DNA of 57,901 nucleotides from Gammaproteobacteria bacterium (GTDB lineage Bacteria; Pseudomonadota; Gammaproteobacteria; Ga0077554; Ga007554): NCBI GenBank assembly GCA_023266055.1, contig JAHFRW010000015.1, positions 1 to 57,901 of the forward strand, read 5' to 3'. Shown piece by piece: positions 44,117 to 52,616 of this stretch (position 1 is its first letter; each line of letters starts with the position of its first letter). The notes under the pieces were generated by a model. It saw only the letters and a program-made list of their open reading frames with translations, ran no database searches and was not told where the DNA came from. The position numbers and the translations under genes were made by a program.

Positions 44117-45151
44117 TTAATCCTTCCCACCGAATACACCGCCCCGAACCAGCGTGGCCATAACGAAGTGCTGATGCCCTTGCTCCGGCATCTTTCCTTT
44201 TAATACCCAGCCGTCCAGCAGATTATAAAAATCGATTTTTTGTTTGGGCTGCCGGTAAGCCTTGCCCTGTGAGGTAACAGAGCCATACGGCTCAACCGCA
44301 ATCGGGCCGAGGTCAATTTCTTCCGAATACCAGGTATCAATGGTGCGTAAGGCATTACCAATCTTCTGACTATGCATTCCGGCGACTTCGCCCACGGTGT
44401 AGAGAGTTTTACTCTTCTGGCCTTTTTTATCGCCACGATCAAGAATCAGCTCTTGTGAGGGGTAAACTTCCTGACCATCACCCACACGGGCATAGGCAAT
44501 CACTTCAAGCAAAACATAATCCTTTCCAGAAAGCCCCCGTTCAAGGATGCTTGCGAGAGTCTGCAACAACTGCTCATTACCAACGGGAACATTAAAATTA
44601 CGCAGCGAGAAGGTCAGCGCATCAAACGTCCAGGTATGAGCATCTTCGCCTTGTTTCAAATGACGAACCTGAACCTCGACTTGCTCGGCACCTACACGGT
44701 TGCGCCACAGAAAGCGGCCATTGGCCAGGTTATAAGCGTAACGTTGCGCCAACTCGGAAAACCCGGTTTGCTCGACATACTGCTGCACAGTCTCTTGCAA
44801 CTTCTGCTGGTAGCCGGAGTTATTGCAGGCCGATGGTACACCCGCACCACCCAGTACACGCAACGTAAAACGTGCTCGCAAGGTATCGGCATCGTTAGGC
44901 AAGGTGGCGACATCCACCCTTTGCAGATTTGGGGACTGTATGGAAGCATCAAGCTTTGCTGGATCCTGATCCTTCGTATTCAGACGATTGGAAATAGTGC
45001 CGCGCACTGATTTTTCACGCACAGTGACTACACTCCAATCTGCCCCTTTTTTGCGGTCATCCCAACGCCCTGCGCTAAAAATGGCATCGGAGGGATCAAG
45101 CTTGCGTTCAAATGCCAGTACTGAAGCGGTTTTCAGATCATTATTAGCCAT
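44117..45151 (-). CDS. csy3: Cas7f (Csy3) crRNA-guided complex backbone
   Basis: A 344-residue Csy3, the subunit present in six copies along the crRNA of the I-F surveillance complex. Family features are the N-terminal LKTASVLAFERKLDPSDAIFSAGRW, the RGTISNR segment, RYAYNLANGRFLWRNRVGAEQVEVQV in the middle, and the C-terminal RQPKQKIDFYNLLDGWVLKG. Length matches the family (about 330-345). It lies 11 bp after csy2 and 3 bp before cas6f, as in the canonical operon. Confidence 0.96.
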   Translation of the reverse strand: MANNDLKTASVLAFERKLDPSDAIFSAGRWDDRKKGADWSVVTVREKSVRGTISNRLNTKDQDPAKLDASIQSPNLQRVDVATLPNDADTLRARFTLRVLGGAGVPSACNNSGYQQKLQETVQQYVEQTGFSELAQRYAYNLANGRFLWRNRVGAEQVEVQVRHLKQGEDAHTWTFDALTFSLRNFNVPVGNEQLLQTLASILERGLSGKDYVLLEVIAYARVGDGQEVYPSQELILDRGDKKGQKSKTLYTVGEVAGMHSQKIGNALRTIDTWYSEEIDLGPIAVEPYGSVTSQGKAYRQPKQKIDFYNLLDGWVLKGKMPEQGHQHFVMATLVRGGVFGGKD

Positions 45152-45162
45152 GTTAAAACTCC

Positions 45163-46152
45163 TTATGTATTGCCATTAGCGGCGTTAGTGAGTGAGTCAA
45201 AATAGTGATTGATACAACGATAAATACCCTTGTCTAAATCGGTGCTGTGATGCCAGAGCAACTGCTGAGGCAAAGATAAGCGGTGTGGGCTCATCCATTC
45301 CCCAATGGAGTAGAGGCTTTCAACAAAACGAAACGGTGTGACATCGTCGCGGGCATTCTCCACTTCGCCCGCCGCATACAGTGGTGACAATGCCGCATAA
45401 CCTACCGGAATCGGCACCAGCCACCCACTCTTTTTGCGGATACCCCAGTGGGTCTCACCGGGCTTATCCGGATTCGGTTGGTTGGGTTCAATATTCAGCC
45501 GCGACAGATCGAGCAGAGCATCCAGTGAAGTAGCTTGTGGATTATTGACGCGCAATTCAGTCAAACGCTCAAGCAGTCGATCCTCCCTCTGCACCAGGGC
45601 AAAACCGGGCAACAGATGCCGCCGCAACTTACGGAATACCTCACCCTGCCCCTCAACGTCATCCGCCAAGGGCCAATACTGTGCTTCAAAACGTTTGCCT
45701 TCTCGCCGGGGCAAAACACTACCTCCCGCAAGGCGCCTACTCTGAACTGCAGTCATCACATCCTCAGCGAAGTACTGCCCCTCTTTCGCAGACATGTAAT
45801 CATTTACCGCGATAACCAAGCTGATCTCCATGTGGGTGCGGCCTTCTTCTACAATTGCCGTTGGCTTTGACTCACCTTTTTTATCCGGCTTTCCAAGAGG
45901 GTTACGAGTCAGCCGGAAGACCTGCGTTCGCTTTCCCGCAGGTTGCGATACTTGAGGCTCGAAGTGATGGCAAATAATTCCAACGCCACCAAAGCCACCA
46001 TTAAGTGACGCAGAAAATCGACGCTCCAGCGCATGAACAAAGCCGGTAAAGGCAGTGGGTGACGGGAATCCCCATGTCAGCGGGCCAGAAATGGCGTTGG
46101 CGTTTTGCACCTGTAAGCGCGGTAACAGTATGAGTGCTGTGGGTTCAGTCAT
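45163..46152 (-). CDS. csy2: Cas5f (Csy2) surveillance-complex subunit
   Basis: A 329-residue Csy2 that caps the 5' handle of the crRNA together with Csy1. I chose ATG 46152 (MTEPTALILLPRLQVQNANAISGPLTWGFPSPTAFTGFVHAL), which has GGAG upstream and lies inside the end of csy1; a TTG at 46161 is less likely. The opening strand LILLPRLQVQNANAIS.PLT.GFP is diagnostic. The C-terminal SLYSIGEWMSPHRLSLPQQLLWH also fits the family. Confidence 0.95.
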   Translation of the reverse strand: MTEPTALILLPRLQVQNANAISGPLTWGFPSPTAFTGFVHALERRFSASLNGGFGGVGIICHHFEPQVSQPAGKRTQVFRLTRNPLGKPDKKGESKPTAIVEEGRTHMEISLVIAVNDYMSAKEGQYFAEDVMTAVQSRRLAGGSVLPRREGKRFEAQYWPLADDVEGQGEVFRKLRRHLLPGFALVQREDRLLERLTELRVNNPQATSLDALLDLSRLNIEPNQPNPDKPGETHWGIRKKSGWLVPIPVGYAALSPLYAAGEVENARDDVTPFRFVESLYSIGEWMSPHRLSLPQQLLWHHSTDLDKGIYRCINHYFDSLTNAANGNT

Positions 46153-47503
46153 TGCTATCAATCTCCATTCGAATCATGCGCAGCTCTTTATCCAGCATCG
46201 ACTGCCACTCAAGAGCCTCGGCCTCCCCGAATGGCAATGGATTGCGAGAATCGGTGAGCCGGGCATTCAACCAGTTGGCAAAACGTTTGCAGATGCCATC
46301 CTGCCATTCACCTCGTGCACGGACTGCTGCAAAGGATTCATCCTTTTTGGCCCGCCATGGATCAAGCCAGCACTGCTCATCCATGTTAAGGCGGCAATCC
46401 TGATGTTGGCTCCAGCCCGGTGGCAGATCATGCAACTCAGCGGCGAATTGCAATAACTCGTCACAGACACAACCCACCAGCTCCGCACGTTTTTCGCGAA
46501 TATAGATATTATTTACTGCTTGCACACTGGCTAGATATTCGCGCAGGATTCGCGTCAGCTCACGCACCTGTTTGCGTCGCGAAAACCAACCGTCGAACAC
46601 ACTGTTGATGCGCAATGGTGGCTTTATGGGGTCGGATTGCCAGTTGGGAGGACAGGACGGGAGCAGGTAGTTTTCACCATATCGCTCGCTGTTGAGCTGG
46701 CTGATATTTTGCTGGTTGTCACCCCCAAACTGTTGGACCACAACATTGGGATATTCCCTGTAACCATGAGCATGAGGAATATCTGCTCGCTTGGCCTCAC
46801 GAGCTGCTTTTGCCTCAACCGAGAAACGATCCTCGCGGATGGTGCTCCAAACCGCATGTACCAGTGCCGTTGGGAACAAGGGTGATAGCAAATGATATTC
46901 GTCATTACCTACTGGCCAGTAAAGTTGCTTCGCAAATTTGTGCGATACTGGGCCACCTTTGCTTTCCGTAATACCAGAAAATGCCGTCATCCACGATTTG
47001 GCCTGCTCAGGGTTTGTGGAAAAAGCCTCCTGCAAGGCCAGATCGCCTTCACTGGCACGAGCCAAGATGGTTTTGCCCTCCACCTCCAGGCGCAGAAACT
47101 TGTTTACGTCCAGCGCAGCGGCATCGCCCACTACGTCAGGCGTAAGCACGCCCCCAATGGTATGAGTAGCCACCGTCAGTTCACCCGCGTCGGAATTGCC
47201 CGGCACACTTAAACTTGTCCCCTTGGCCTTGGGATGCGTGAATTTCAGCGCATGAGTCACCTGCTGTATACGGCTGACACGACGAGCGGCATCGGCGATC
47301 CAGGTTTCTGGCTGGTGGTCGCCTATCAACTGTTGACGCTTGAGCTCAAGGTTATTGCGCTTGTCGTCATCATCCTCTTTAAGATTATTTTCTTCTTTTA
47401 TGACAGCATCCAACTTAGTTTGGAGTCGTCCTTGTAAGAAGTCGGTGATCGCCTGTCGAAGTGACAACTCCGATGGCGCCAATACATCTCCACTTTCATT
47501 CAT
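46145..47503 (-). CDS. csy1: Cas8f (Csy1) large subunit
   Basis: A 452-residue Csy1, the large subunit that recognises the GG PAM and binds the crRNA 5' handle in I-F complexes. The family shows low conservation. Support comes from length, position between cas2-3 and csy2, and blocks such as THPKAKGTSLSVPG near residue 95, YWPVGNDEYHLLSPLFPTALVHAVW, YREYPNVVVQQFGGDNQQNISQLNSERYGENYLLPSCPPNW, and the C-terminal GEAEALEWQSMLDKELRMIRMEI. It overlaps csy2 by 8 bases. Confidence 0.94.
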   Translation of the reverse strand: MNESGDVLAPSELSLRQAITDFLQGRLQTKLDAVIKEENNLKEDDDDKRNNLELKRQQLIGDHQPETWIADAARRVSRIQQVTHALKFTHPKAKGTSLSVPGNSDAGELTVATHTIGGVLTPDVVGDAAALDVNKFLRLEVEGKTILARASEGDLALQEAFSTNPEQAKSWMTAFSGITESKGGPVSHKFAKQLYWPVGNDEYHLLSPLFPTALVHAVWSTIREDRFSVEAKAAREAKRADIPHAHGYREYPNVVVQQFGGDNQQNISQLNSERYGENYLLPSCPPNWQSDPIKPPLRINSVFDGWFSRRKQVRELTRILREYLASVQAVNNIYIREKRAELVGCVCDELLQFAAELHDLPPGWSQHQDCRLNMDEQCWLDPWRAKKDESFAAVRARGEWQDGICKRFANWLNARLTDSRNPLPFGEAEALEWQSMLDKELRMIRMEIDSND

Positions 47504-47529
47504 TAAATACTCCTCCTTGTCTCAGTTAA

Positions 47530-50500
47530 TTATTGGTAGCGACTGAACCCCAGCAGCGGATGGTAGTACCAGCCCTGTTCACAGCCCCTGACTGGCAAAT
47601 CGATAATTCCAAAACGGTAAGCACAGGCTAATGTTTCTATTCCCAGCGCTTCGGCCAAGCTATTCAGCGCCTCGCCGTAATCCGGCTCTCCCCAGGCACT
47701 GATGCGATCTCCTGACTCAATACTTACTTCATGTCGAAGATTCCCTGAACGAATCGGCGGGCCATCGAAATCAAGGCGATAAAAGTCGATCTCACCCTCA
47801 TCATCAGGCAACAGGGCATAACGCTGGCGCCCCTGTGTGTCGTGACGAAATGGCTGTGTCCGTTGCAGTTCGCCAGAGAGATTGGCGCGGGTTGTCCACC
47901 ACCAATGGGCTGGCTTGACCTGCATTTTTTCATCCGCTTTTACACCTAACATTGTTGCACGCAAGCGGGCATGTTCCAGGTCCACCAGATTGCTGGTTGG
48001 CTGTAACGCCGGGCGCTCGCAAATGCGAGTAGAGGCATCAATGACGGCCAACTGTTCCTGCGTGAGTAGTTCACTCAGGTGGTGGTGCGCCAACGGAAAC
48101 AACGTGTCTTCAAATCCAGGCTTGCAAAACGCTGGCGTGGTGGGCGTGTTCAGATGGCGAACATTGGTGTCGAGCAGGTAGAGGTTGGGAGTCTCACATG
48201 CGCCCGGACGATGGCGACGAATTCGCCCTGCCAACTGGATGATCGAACGCATGGAAGAGGGTTCTACTATGGCCCAGTCATAGTCATGATCACGGCCAAC
48301 TTCCGCGACCGCCGTCGCCAGCACTACGAATATCTGATTCTGTTCTGCGTGGTTGTCGAGTAACCGCCTAAGCTCAGCGTCCTCAAATACTGCCAACGGC
48401 TTTTTGCGATTAAGCAAGCGATCCAGCCGCTGCTCGATTCCAGAACGTACCAGCAAAGGGTGCTGCGAATGATAAATACATAGATGCACACGACAATCTT
48501 CCTGCGCCCCCATGGCATAAAGTGCTTTGGCGGTCTCTGTCAGCGGATCAATATTGGCCATACGAATCAGCCCAAAGCTCACCCGCTTGCCAGTAGCAGG
48601 ATCGACGGTATGGTGTTGAGCGTGAAGCACGTGTAAGTGGGCATGTAAATGTACTGCCAACTCCTTGCAGATTGCCTCTCGCGCCTGCCCGTAAGCAATT
48701 GGCAATAGCTTGACCTCAGCACGACGACGCACCTCCGCTTGAGCCAGCTTGCGCAAACGTTTGTCCACAAAGGTCTGGTGGGCTCTTTGAAATTCATCAC
48801 CATCGGTATGATCACTGGCATCCACAGAGAACTCATCAAACCAGGCACAACAGACATTCAATGGCAAGCCCAGTATGCCCCGGTTACGCTGGTAACTACG
48901 CCGCCCTTCGAGATACGCCTGAAACAATCCCTGTATCAGTGCTGGCGGTAGCGTGGCAGAAGAGAGCAACACGCGACTACCGAGCAGCCCGGCCCAATGA
49001 ACCAGTCGCGTTAACGCTGGCAGATCTTCAATACCAAAGTCATCGGGTTCGTCCAGCACCAGATCTGAACTCATCAGCCGCAGCATAGGCGGGATTTGGT
49101 GGCCGCCTCGCGTGCCTTCGGTGGCGGGCATCAGATGATCAATAGTGCAGGCCAGTATGGGGGCGTTGAGCAGTTTCTGGGCGTCCTGATTTTTTGCCAG
49201 CCAACGGTTCAGTGGGCCATCCTCCAGACTGCCCTCAAAATGCACATAGTGATTTTCGGGCAGCAGGTCTGCCATCGACTCAGACCCGGCATTCGCCAAT
49301 GACCTTGCCGCATCACGTTGATGCTCATGCAAAGCACGAATCGCGCCACCCCCCACCAGCACCGCCAAATCTTCTGCACCTAACCCTAGCCGCTCACGGT
49401 AGGCATCCCCCGTTTGCAACGTCAGAGTGCGGAGTCCCAACGCGATAACAAAACGCGCACCTTTGTGAGGATCGGCCAGCGCATAAAGAATTCGACCATT
49501 GGCCAGGGTCTTGCCGCAGCCGGTAGAGGCCATGTTGACGCCAAAAAATCCCTGCTGCGTACTGCGCATCTGAAGGCTTTCGGCCAGATCAAACGCCCGA
49601 TCTTGCCAGCGAAATCCATCATCCTTGCTACGCTGACGAAACCCTTTGTGGCGGGCAATCGTTGGCAGGTGATGCGCGAGACGGGGCAAGGTCTTAACAA
49701 TCTTGCTGGCATTAACCTCAACACCGATCAGGTGCTCATCCAGTCGCTGCTTGAGATCTCCTGTATTCCGATCGGTATTGGCGAACAATGGAAATTTGGC
49801 ATCCCCGTAGCGGGCATGGCTGGGCTCACTGGAGTAATAGTGATCGGCGAGCATTAATGCCATGCGGGACAGATGTAAGATATAAGGATCGTCGCACCAC
49901 TCTGTAGTCAACATATTGGGGCGTTGCTGTATCGCCTGCGCCACTTTGCTTACGTGTTCACGCCAATGTGTACTGTCAAACGGCAGCCCCTTTTCGAACT
50001 GCCAGCAACGTTCACGATCCTGTTTGCTTGCATCACTGCGGCTACCACACCATTGGTCCTCAATGGTCTCTGGCAAACGATTCAGCGTGGCCCATTGCAA
50101 CGGTGCGTCATATTCCTGTGTTGGCATACGGTGATGACTGACAATCAGCCAACCGATCACACGCGCCAGAGGCGGCAATTTTTTGAAAGGACTTAGCGTG
50201 CGGTCGTCAACACCATCACGTGTCAGCTGATCCTGCCATTTATTGTCAGAAACGGTGAGCGATGACAGCCTATCCAACCATTCAGCATCACTCGCCTGTC
50301 CAACAAAGGCTTCAAACAATCTGAGAGAAACCCATTCATGGCGATAGGCATCGGCCACGGGCACTTTGCTGGTAAGTTTAGCCTGAAAGGCCACACTGGC
50401 CTTGCCAATGTCATGAAACAGCGCCGCCAGAGAAGCCAGAAGCCTGATCTCTTCTGCTGTGTGCCAGTCGTTTTCATCCTTGCTACGCAATACGTCTCTG

Positions 50501-50781
50501 GTTGTCGTATTGGTAGGGGTGGCACCTTGTGCGTTGAAACGCGTCGCATCACCCACCACCCAGATCAGCTCACTATGATCTTTGCCGCGTATCCAGTGAC
50601 AGGCAACCGCCGTATTTTTGCGTGCTGTCTTGCGCAGCATTTTGTGCAGCGTCTCAATGCCTTGTTGAGTTATCGCGGTTTGCCAAGTTCTATCGCCTCT
50701 CCGCTCGGCAAATTGATCCAGAATCCGCCGGGTTTCGTTCAGCGCATTTTTGCTGCACTGTGAGATCAGCATGATGTTCAT
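47530..50781 (-). CDS. cas3: Cas2-Cas3 fusion nuclease-helicase (type I-F)
   Basis: A 1083-residue I-F Cas2/3. Residues about 1-95 form the Cas2-like domain (MNIMLISQCSKNALNETRRILDQFAERRGDRTWQTAIT), which joins Cas1 in spacer acquisition. An HD nuclease follows with LLASLAALFHDIGKASVAFQAKL near residues 108-130. The SF2 helicase has Walker A STGCGKT near 420, DEPDDF as the DEAD-box variant, LLSSATLPP, and motif VI QLAGRIRRHRPG. It degrades target DNA recruited by the Csy complex. The ATG overlaps the cas1 stop (TAATG), so the adaptation genes are coupled. Nothing is missing. Confidence 0.96.
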   Translation of the reverse strand: MNIMLISQCSKNALNETRRILDQFAERRGDRTWQTAITQQGIETLHKMLRKTARKNTAVACHWIRGKDHSELIWVVGDATRFNAQGATPTNTTTRDVLRSKDENDWHTAEEIRLLASLAALFHDIGKASVAFQAKLTSKVPVADAYRHEWVSLRLFEAFVGQASDAEWLDRLSSLTVSDNKWQDQLTRDGVDDRTLSPFKKLPPLARVIGWLIVSHHRMPTQEYDAPLQWATLNRLPETIEDQWCGSRSDASKQDRERCWQFEKGLPFDSTHWREHVSKVAQAIQQRPNMLTTEWCDDPYILHLSRMALMLADHYYSSEPSHARYGDAKFPLFANTDRNTGDLKQRLDEHLIGVEVNASKIVKTLPRLAHHLPTIARHKGFRQRSKDDGFRWQDRAFDLAESLQMRSTQQGFFGVNMASTGCGKTLANGRILYALADPHKGARFVIALGLRTLTLQTGDAYRERLGLGAEDLAVLVGGGAIRALHEHQRDAARSLANAGSESMADLLPENHYVHFEGSLEDGPLNRWLAKNQDAQKLLNAPILACTIDHLMPATEGTRGGHQIPPMLRLMSSDLVLDEPDDFGIEDLPALTRLVHWAGLLGSRVLLSSATLPPALIQGLFQAYLEGRRSYQRNRGILGLPLNVCCAWFDEFSVDASDHTDGDEFQRAHQTFVDKRLRKLAQAEVRRRAEVKLLPIAYGQAREAICKELAVHLHAHLHVLHAQHHTVDPATGKRVSFGLIRMANIDPLTETAKALYAMGAQEDCRVHLCIYHSQHPLLVRSGIEQRLDRLLNRKKPLAVFEDAELRRLLDNHAEQNQIFVVLATAVAEVGRDHDYDWAIVEPSSMRSIIQLAGRIRRHRPGACETPNLYLLDTNVRHLNTPTTPAFCKPGFEDTLFPLAHHHLSELLTQEQLAVIDASTRICERPALQPTSNLVDLEHARLRATMLGVKADEKMQVKPAHWWWTTRANLSGELQRTQPFRHDTQGRQRYALLPDDEGEIDFYRLDFDGPPIRSGNLRHEVSIESGDRISAWGEPDYGEALNSLAEALGIETLACAYRFGIIDLPVRGCEQGWYYHPLLGFSRYQ

Positions 50782-51755
50782 TAGGCACGCCCGCCAATGT
50801 CCATCGCGATGGCTTTAAGCGTGTCAATCATGAAATCTAGCGCTTCGGTGCGAGTCAGCGCCTCAATACAGGCTTGGCGAAACTCCTGCTCATCATGCCC
50901 GGCCATGGCCGAAATAAAGGCCTGCGGCAAAATCACAGCGTCTTTCACCAAATCGGCGACATCAAACACTAAACCACCACGGCGCGTCTTGCCATGAAGA
51001 ACCGCCAAGCCATGGGGCAGCCCCAGCACCCAGGTGGCGGTGGCTCCAAGTCCATAGGCCAGATAGTTCCCATGATCCAGAAAACGGTTCGCAGGATCAG
51101 CACCAGTACCACGCTTACTACGCACAAAATCACCATAACCCAATGTACGGGCAGCAATCTTATAAAGCGCTTTCGTCAAGTGAGCCTCAATGGTCAGCAA
51201 CTCTGTTGTATCAATGGCTTGTTCAATGGCCTGATGTGTTTTTTCCAGCATCGACGAAAGTAAGGTTCCGGCCACATCAAAGCCAGCGTCACGCAATATC
51301 CGACTGGTTAACCAATGTTGTTGCAGTCGCTTAAGACGAGAGGATTGTATTACCTTTGCCGCTTCCAACCTTTTGGCATCATCAAACCAGAACCTCACCC
51401 AGTGCTGAAGATACTCTGTAGGTCGATATTCACTTTGCGGAGCGAACCACGCTACTTCAATATCAACCTCATTGGCACTAAACAGTGGTGTGCCACCGCC
51501 ACCACAGAAGCCCACCAACACACCCGCTTTAGCCAACTCACGCATGGCTGCCTGAGTTATTGATGTGCCCGTCCCTAACAGCAGGCAAGTGGTATTTGCT
51601 ATTGGGATATTCCAATAGAGCGACGCCTTGCCTTCATCAGTCACATATTCAACCCGACCACCATTAACCAGAACACGGCAATGCTGAAGGTAATAGATAT
51701 TTGCACGCTTTGAATGCAAAACACTTTTCAGATCACTTGGTGAAATATTTTCCAT
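50781..51755 (-). CDS. cas1: Cas1 integrase (type I-F)
   Basis: A 324-residue Cas1 from ATG 51755 (MENISPSDLKSVLHSKRANIYYLQHCRVLVNGGRVEYV), the usual I-F N-terminus. The longer frame from 51827 adds residues not seen in the family. Features are LYWNIPIANTTCLLLGTGTSITQAAMRELAKAGVLVGFCGGGGTPLF in the N-terminal beta domain, and in the helical catalytic domain LTKALYKIAARTLGYGDFVR, LPHGLAVLHGKTRRGGLVFDVADLVKDAVILPQAF with the metal-binding His and Asp. It is the first gene of the cas operon. Its promoter should lie in 51756-51830, but I see no clear pair. Confidence 0.96.
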   Translation of the reverse strand: MENISPSDLKSVLHSKRANIYYLQHCRVLVNGGRVEYVTDEGKASLYWNIPIANTTCLLLGTGTSITQAAMRELAKAGVLVGFCGGGGTPLFSANEVDIEVAWFAPQSEYRPTEYLQHWVRFWFDDAKRLEAAKVIQSSRLKRLQQHWLTSRILRDAGFDVAGTLLSSMLEKTHQAIEQAIDTTELLTIEAHLTKALYKIAARTLGYGDFVRSKRGTGADPANRFLDHGNYLAYGLGATATWVLGLPHGLAVLHGKTRRGGLVFDVADLVKDAVILPQAFISAMAGHDEQEFRQACIEALTRTEALDFMIDTLKAIAMDIGGRA

Positions 51756-51830
51756 TAAGGTACCCAAATAATCGGAATATTGAACCCTTTCCAAGGCCAA
51801 AATCTGTAGCCTCAAAACCTCCCCCAAAAC

Positions 51831-52085
51831 TCATCGAATCCGCCCCAACACCTGATTGACCTTATCAAGATCAAATGCTTCAGGATCAAGCGGGTCACCA
51901 ACCCATTCGATCAACTCATCATGTTCTTCGTGTTGCGGGTCGCGCAGCACTTCGAGCAGGTGCTCGTAACCCCAGGGGCCGCCGCAGTCTTCGGGCGGGC
52001 AGGCGCGTTTGCCGGTGAGACAGAGTGGGTAGTGGACACCGGGTTCGGTGCTTAACGTAACGAAGTTGAGCGACGCTCGCAGCAC
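51831..52085 (-). pseudogene. Plasmid pRiA4b ORF-3-like protein, C-terminal remnant
   Basis: The 84 codons read YPLCLTGKRACPPEDCGGPWGYEHLLEVLRDPQHEEHDELIEWVGDPLDPEAFDLDKVNQVLGRIR at the end, the C-terminal signature of the pRiA4b ORF-3 family (ACPPEDCGGPWGY...). Full members have about 180-200 residues and begin with a region containing YDFGD.W, which is absent here. No proper start or ribosome binding site is seen, so it is a fragment. The function of the family is not established; it is common on plasmids and mobile DNA. It lies directly upstream of cas1 on the same strand and may mark the edge of the acquired locus. Confidence 0.75.
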
Positions 52086-52616
52086 ATAACGCCAAGGAGA
52101 TATGATAAACCCTCCTTGTGAGTGTTCGCTCGAACGCAGGGTTGGACGTGAAAGCGCGCGCCAGGGTGATGTCCTCGTGAACAGATCTTGTCGACCCCGT
52201 GTCTATCCCGCCTCACGGACGACACCCCGGGGAGTTATCGGATCCTACGCTTTGCTCTCTTAACATATTTGGACCACTTTAGTCCAGTGCGGTGTGTTTA
52301 CCTGGTACGCATCATCCGCTTATCCGGGTCAATAAAGGCGCCGCACCCCCTATCGCGACCAACTATTATTAGACACCCATAAAAATACCTAAAAATTTTA
52401 CGAGCCTGTCTTAACTAAAATTGAATTTAACTATAATTTTTATTTAAAATCAATGGCTGCCTTAATGTTACTCAGGATATTCTCCGATTTTGACACACCT
52501 TCCCAATCCTCTGAAAATATCAGTACAAACCCAAACCAGACTTCATCAGATCATCGCAATACCCGCACTTGATATGATGGTATCATACGGTTAGATTTGT
52601 ATTTTTCATTAGAGAA
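52086..52616. other. Intergenic region between CRISPR-Cas locus and Ca2+ ATPase
   Basis: A 531-bp stretch without a supported gene. The left half is GC-rich (to about 52370) and includes a short TGGAC...GTCCA inverted repeat near 52271; the right half (52371-52616) is AT-rich and should contain the ATPase promoter. The sharp composition change near 52370 may be a junction between acquired and resident DNA. Confidence 0.4.
52573..52587. promoter_or_regulatory. Inverted repeat TATGAT-GGT-ATCATA before the ATPase
   Basis: A perfect 6-3-6 inverted repeat lies 30 bases upstream of the P-type ATPase start, at an operator-like position. No regulator gene is adjacent, so the assignment is only a candidate. 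Confidence 0.3.

Noticed and set aside
50781-51827. Longer Cas1 from 51827
   Set aside because: The extra 24 residues are absent from the I-F Cas1 pattern, which begins MENISPSDLK.
52188-52382. 64-codon ORF in the intergenic region before the ATPase
   Set aside because: No ribosome binding site, no family resemblance and biased composition; treated as noncoding.
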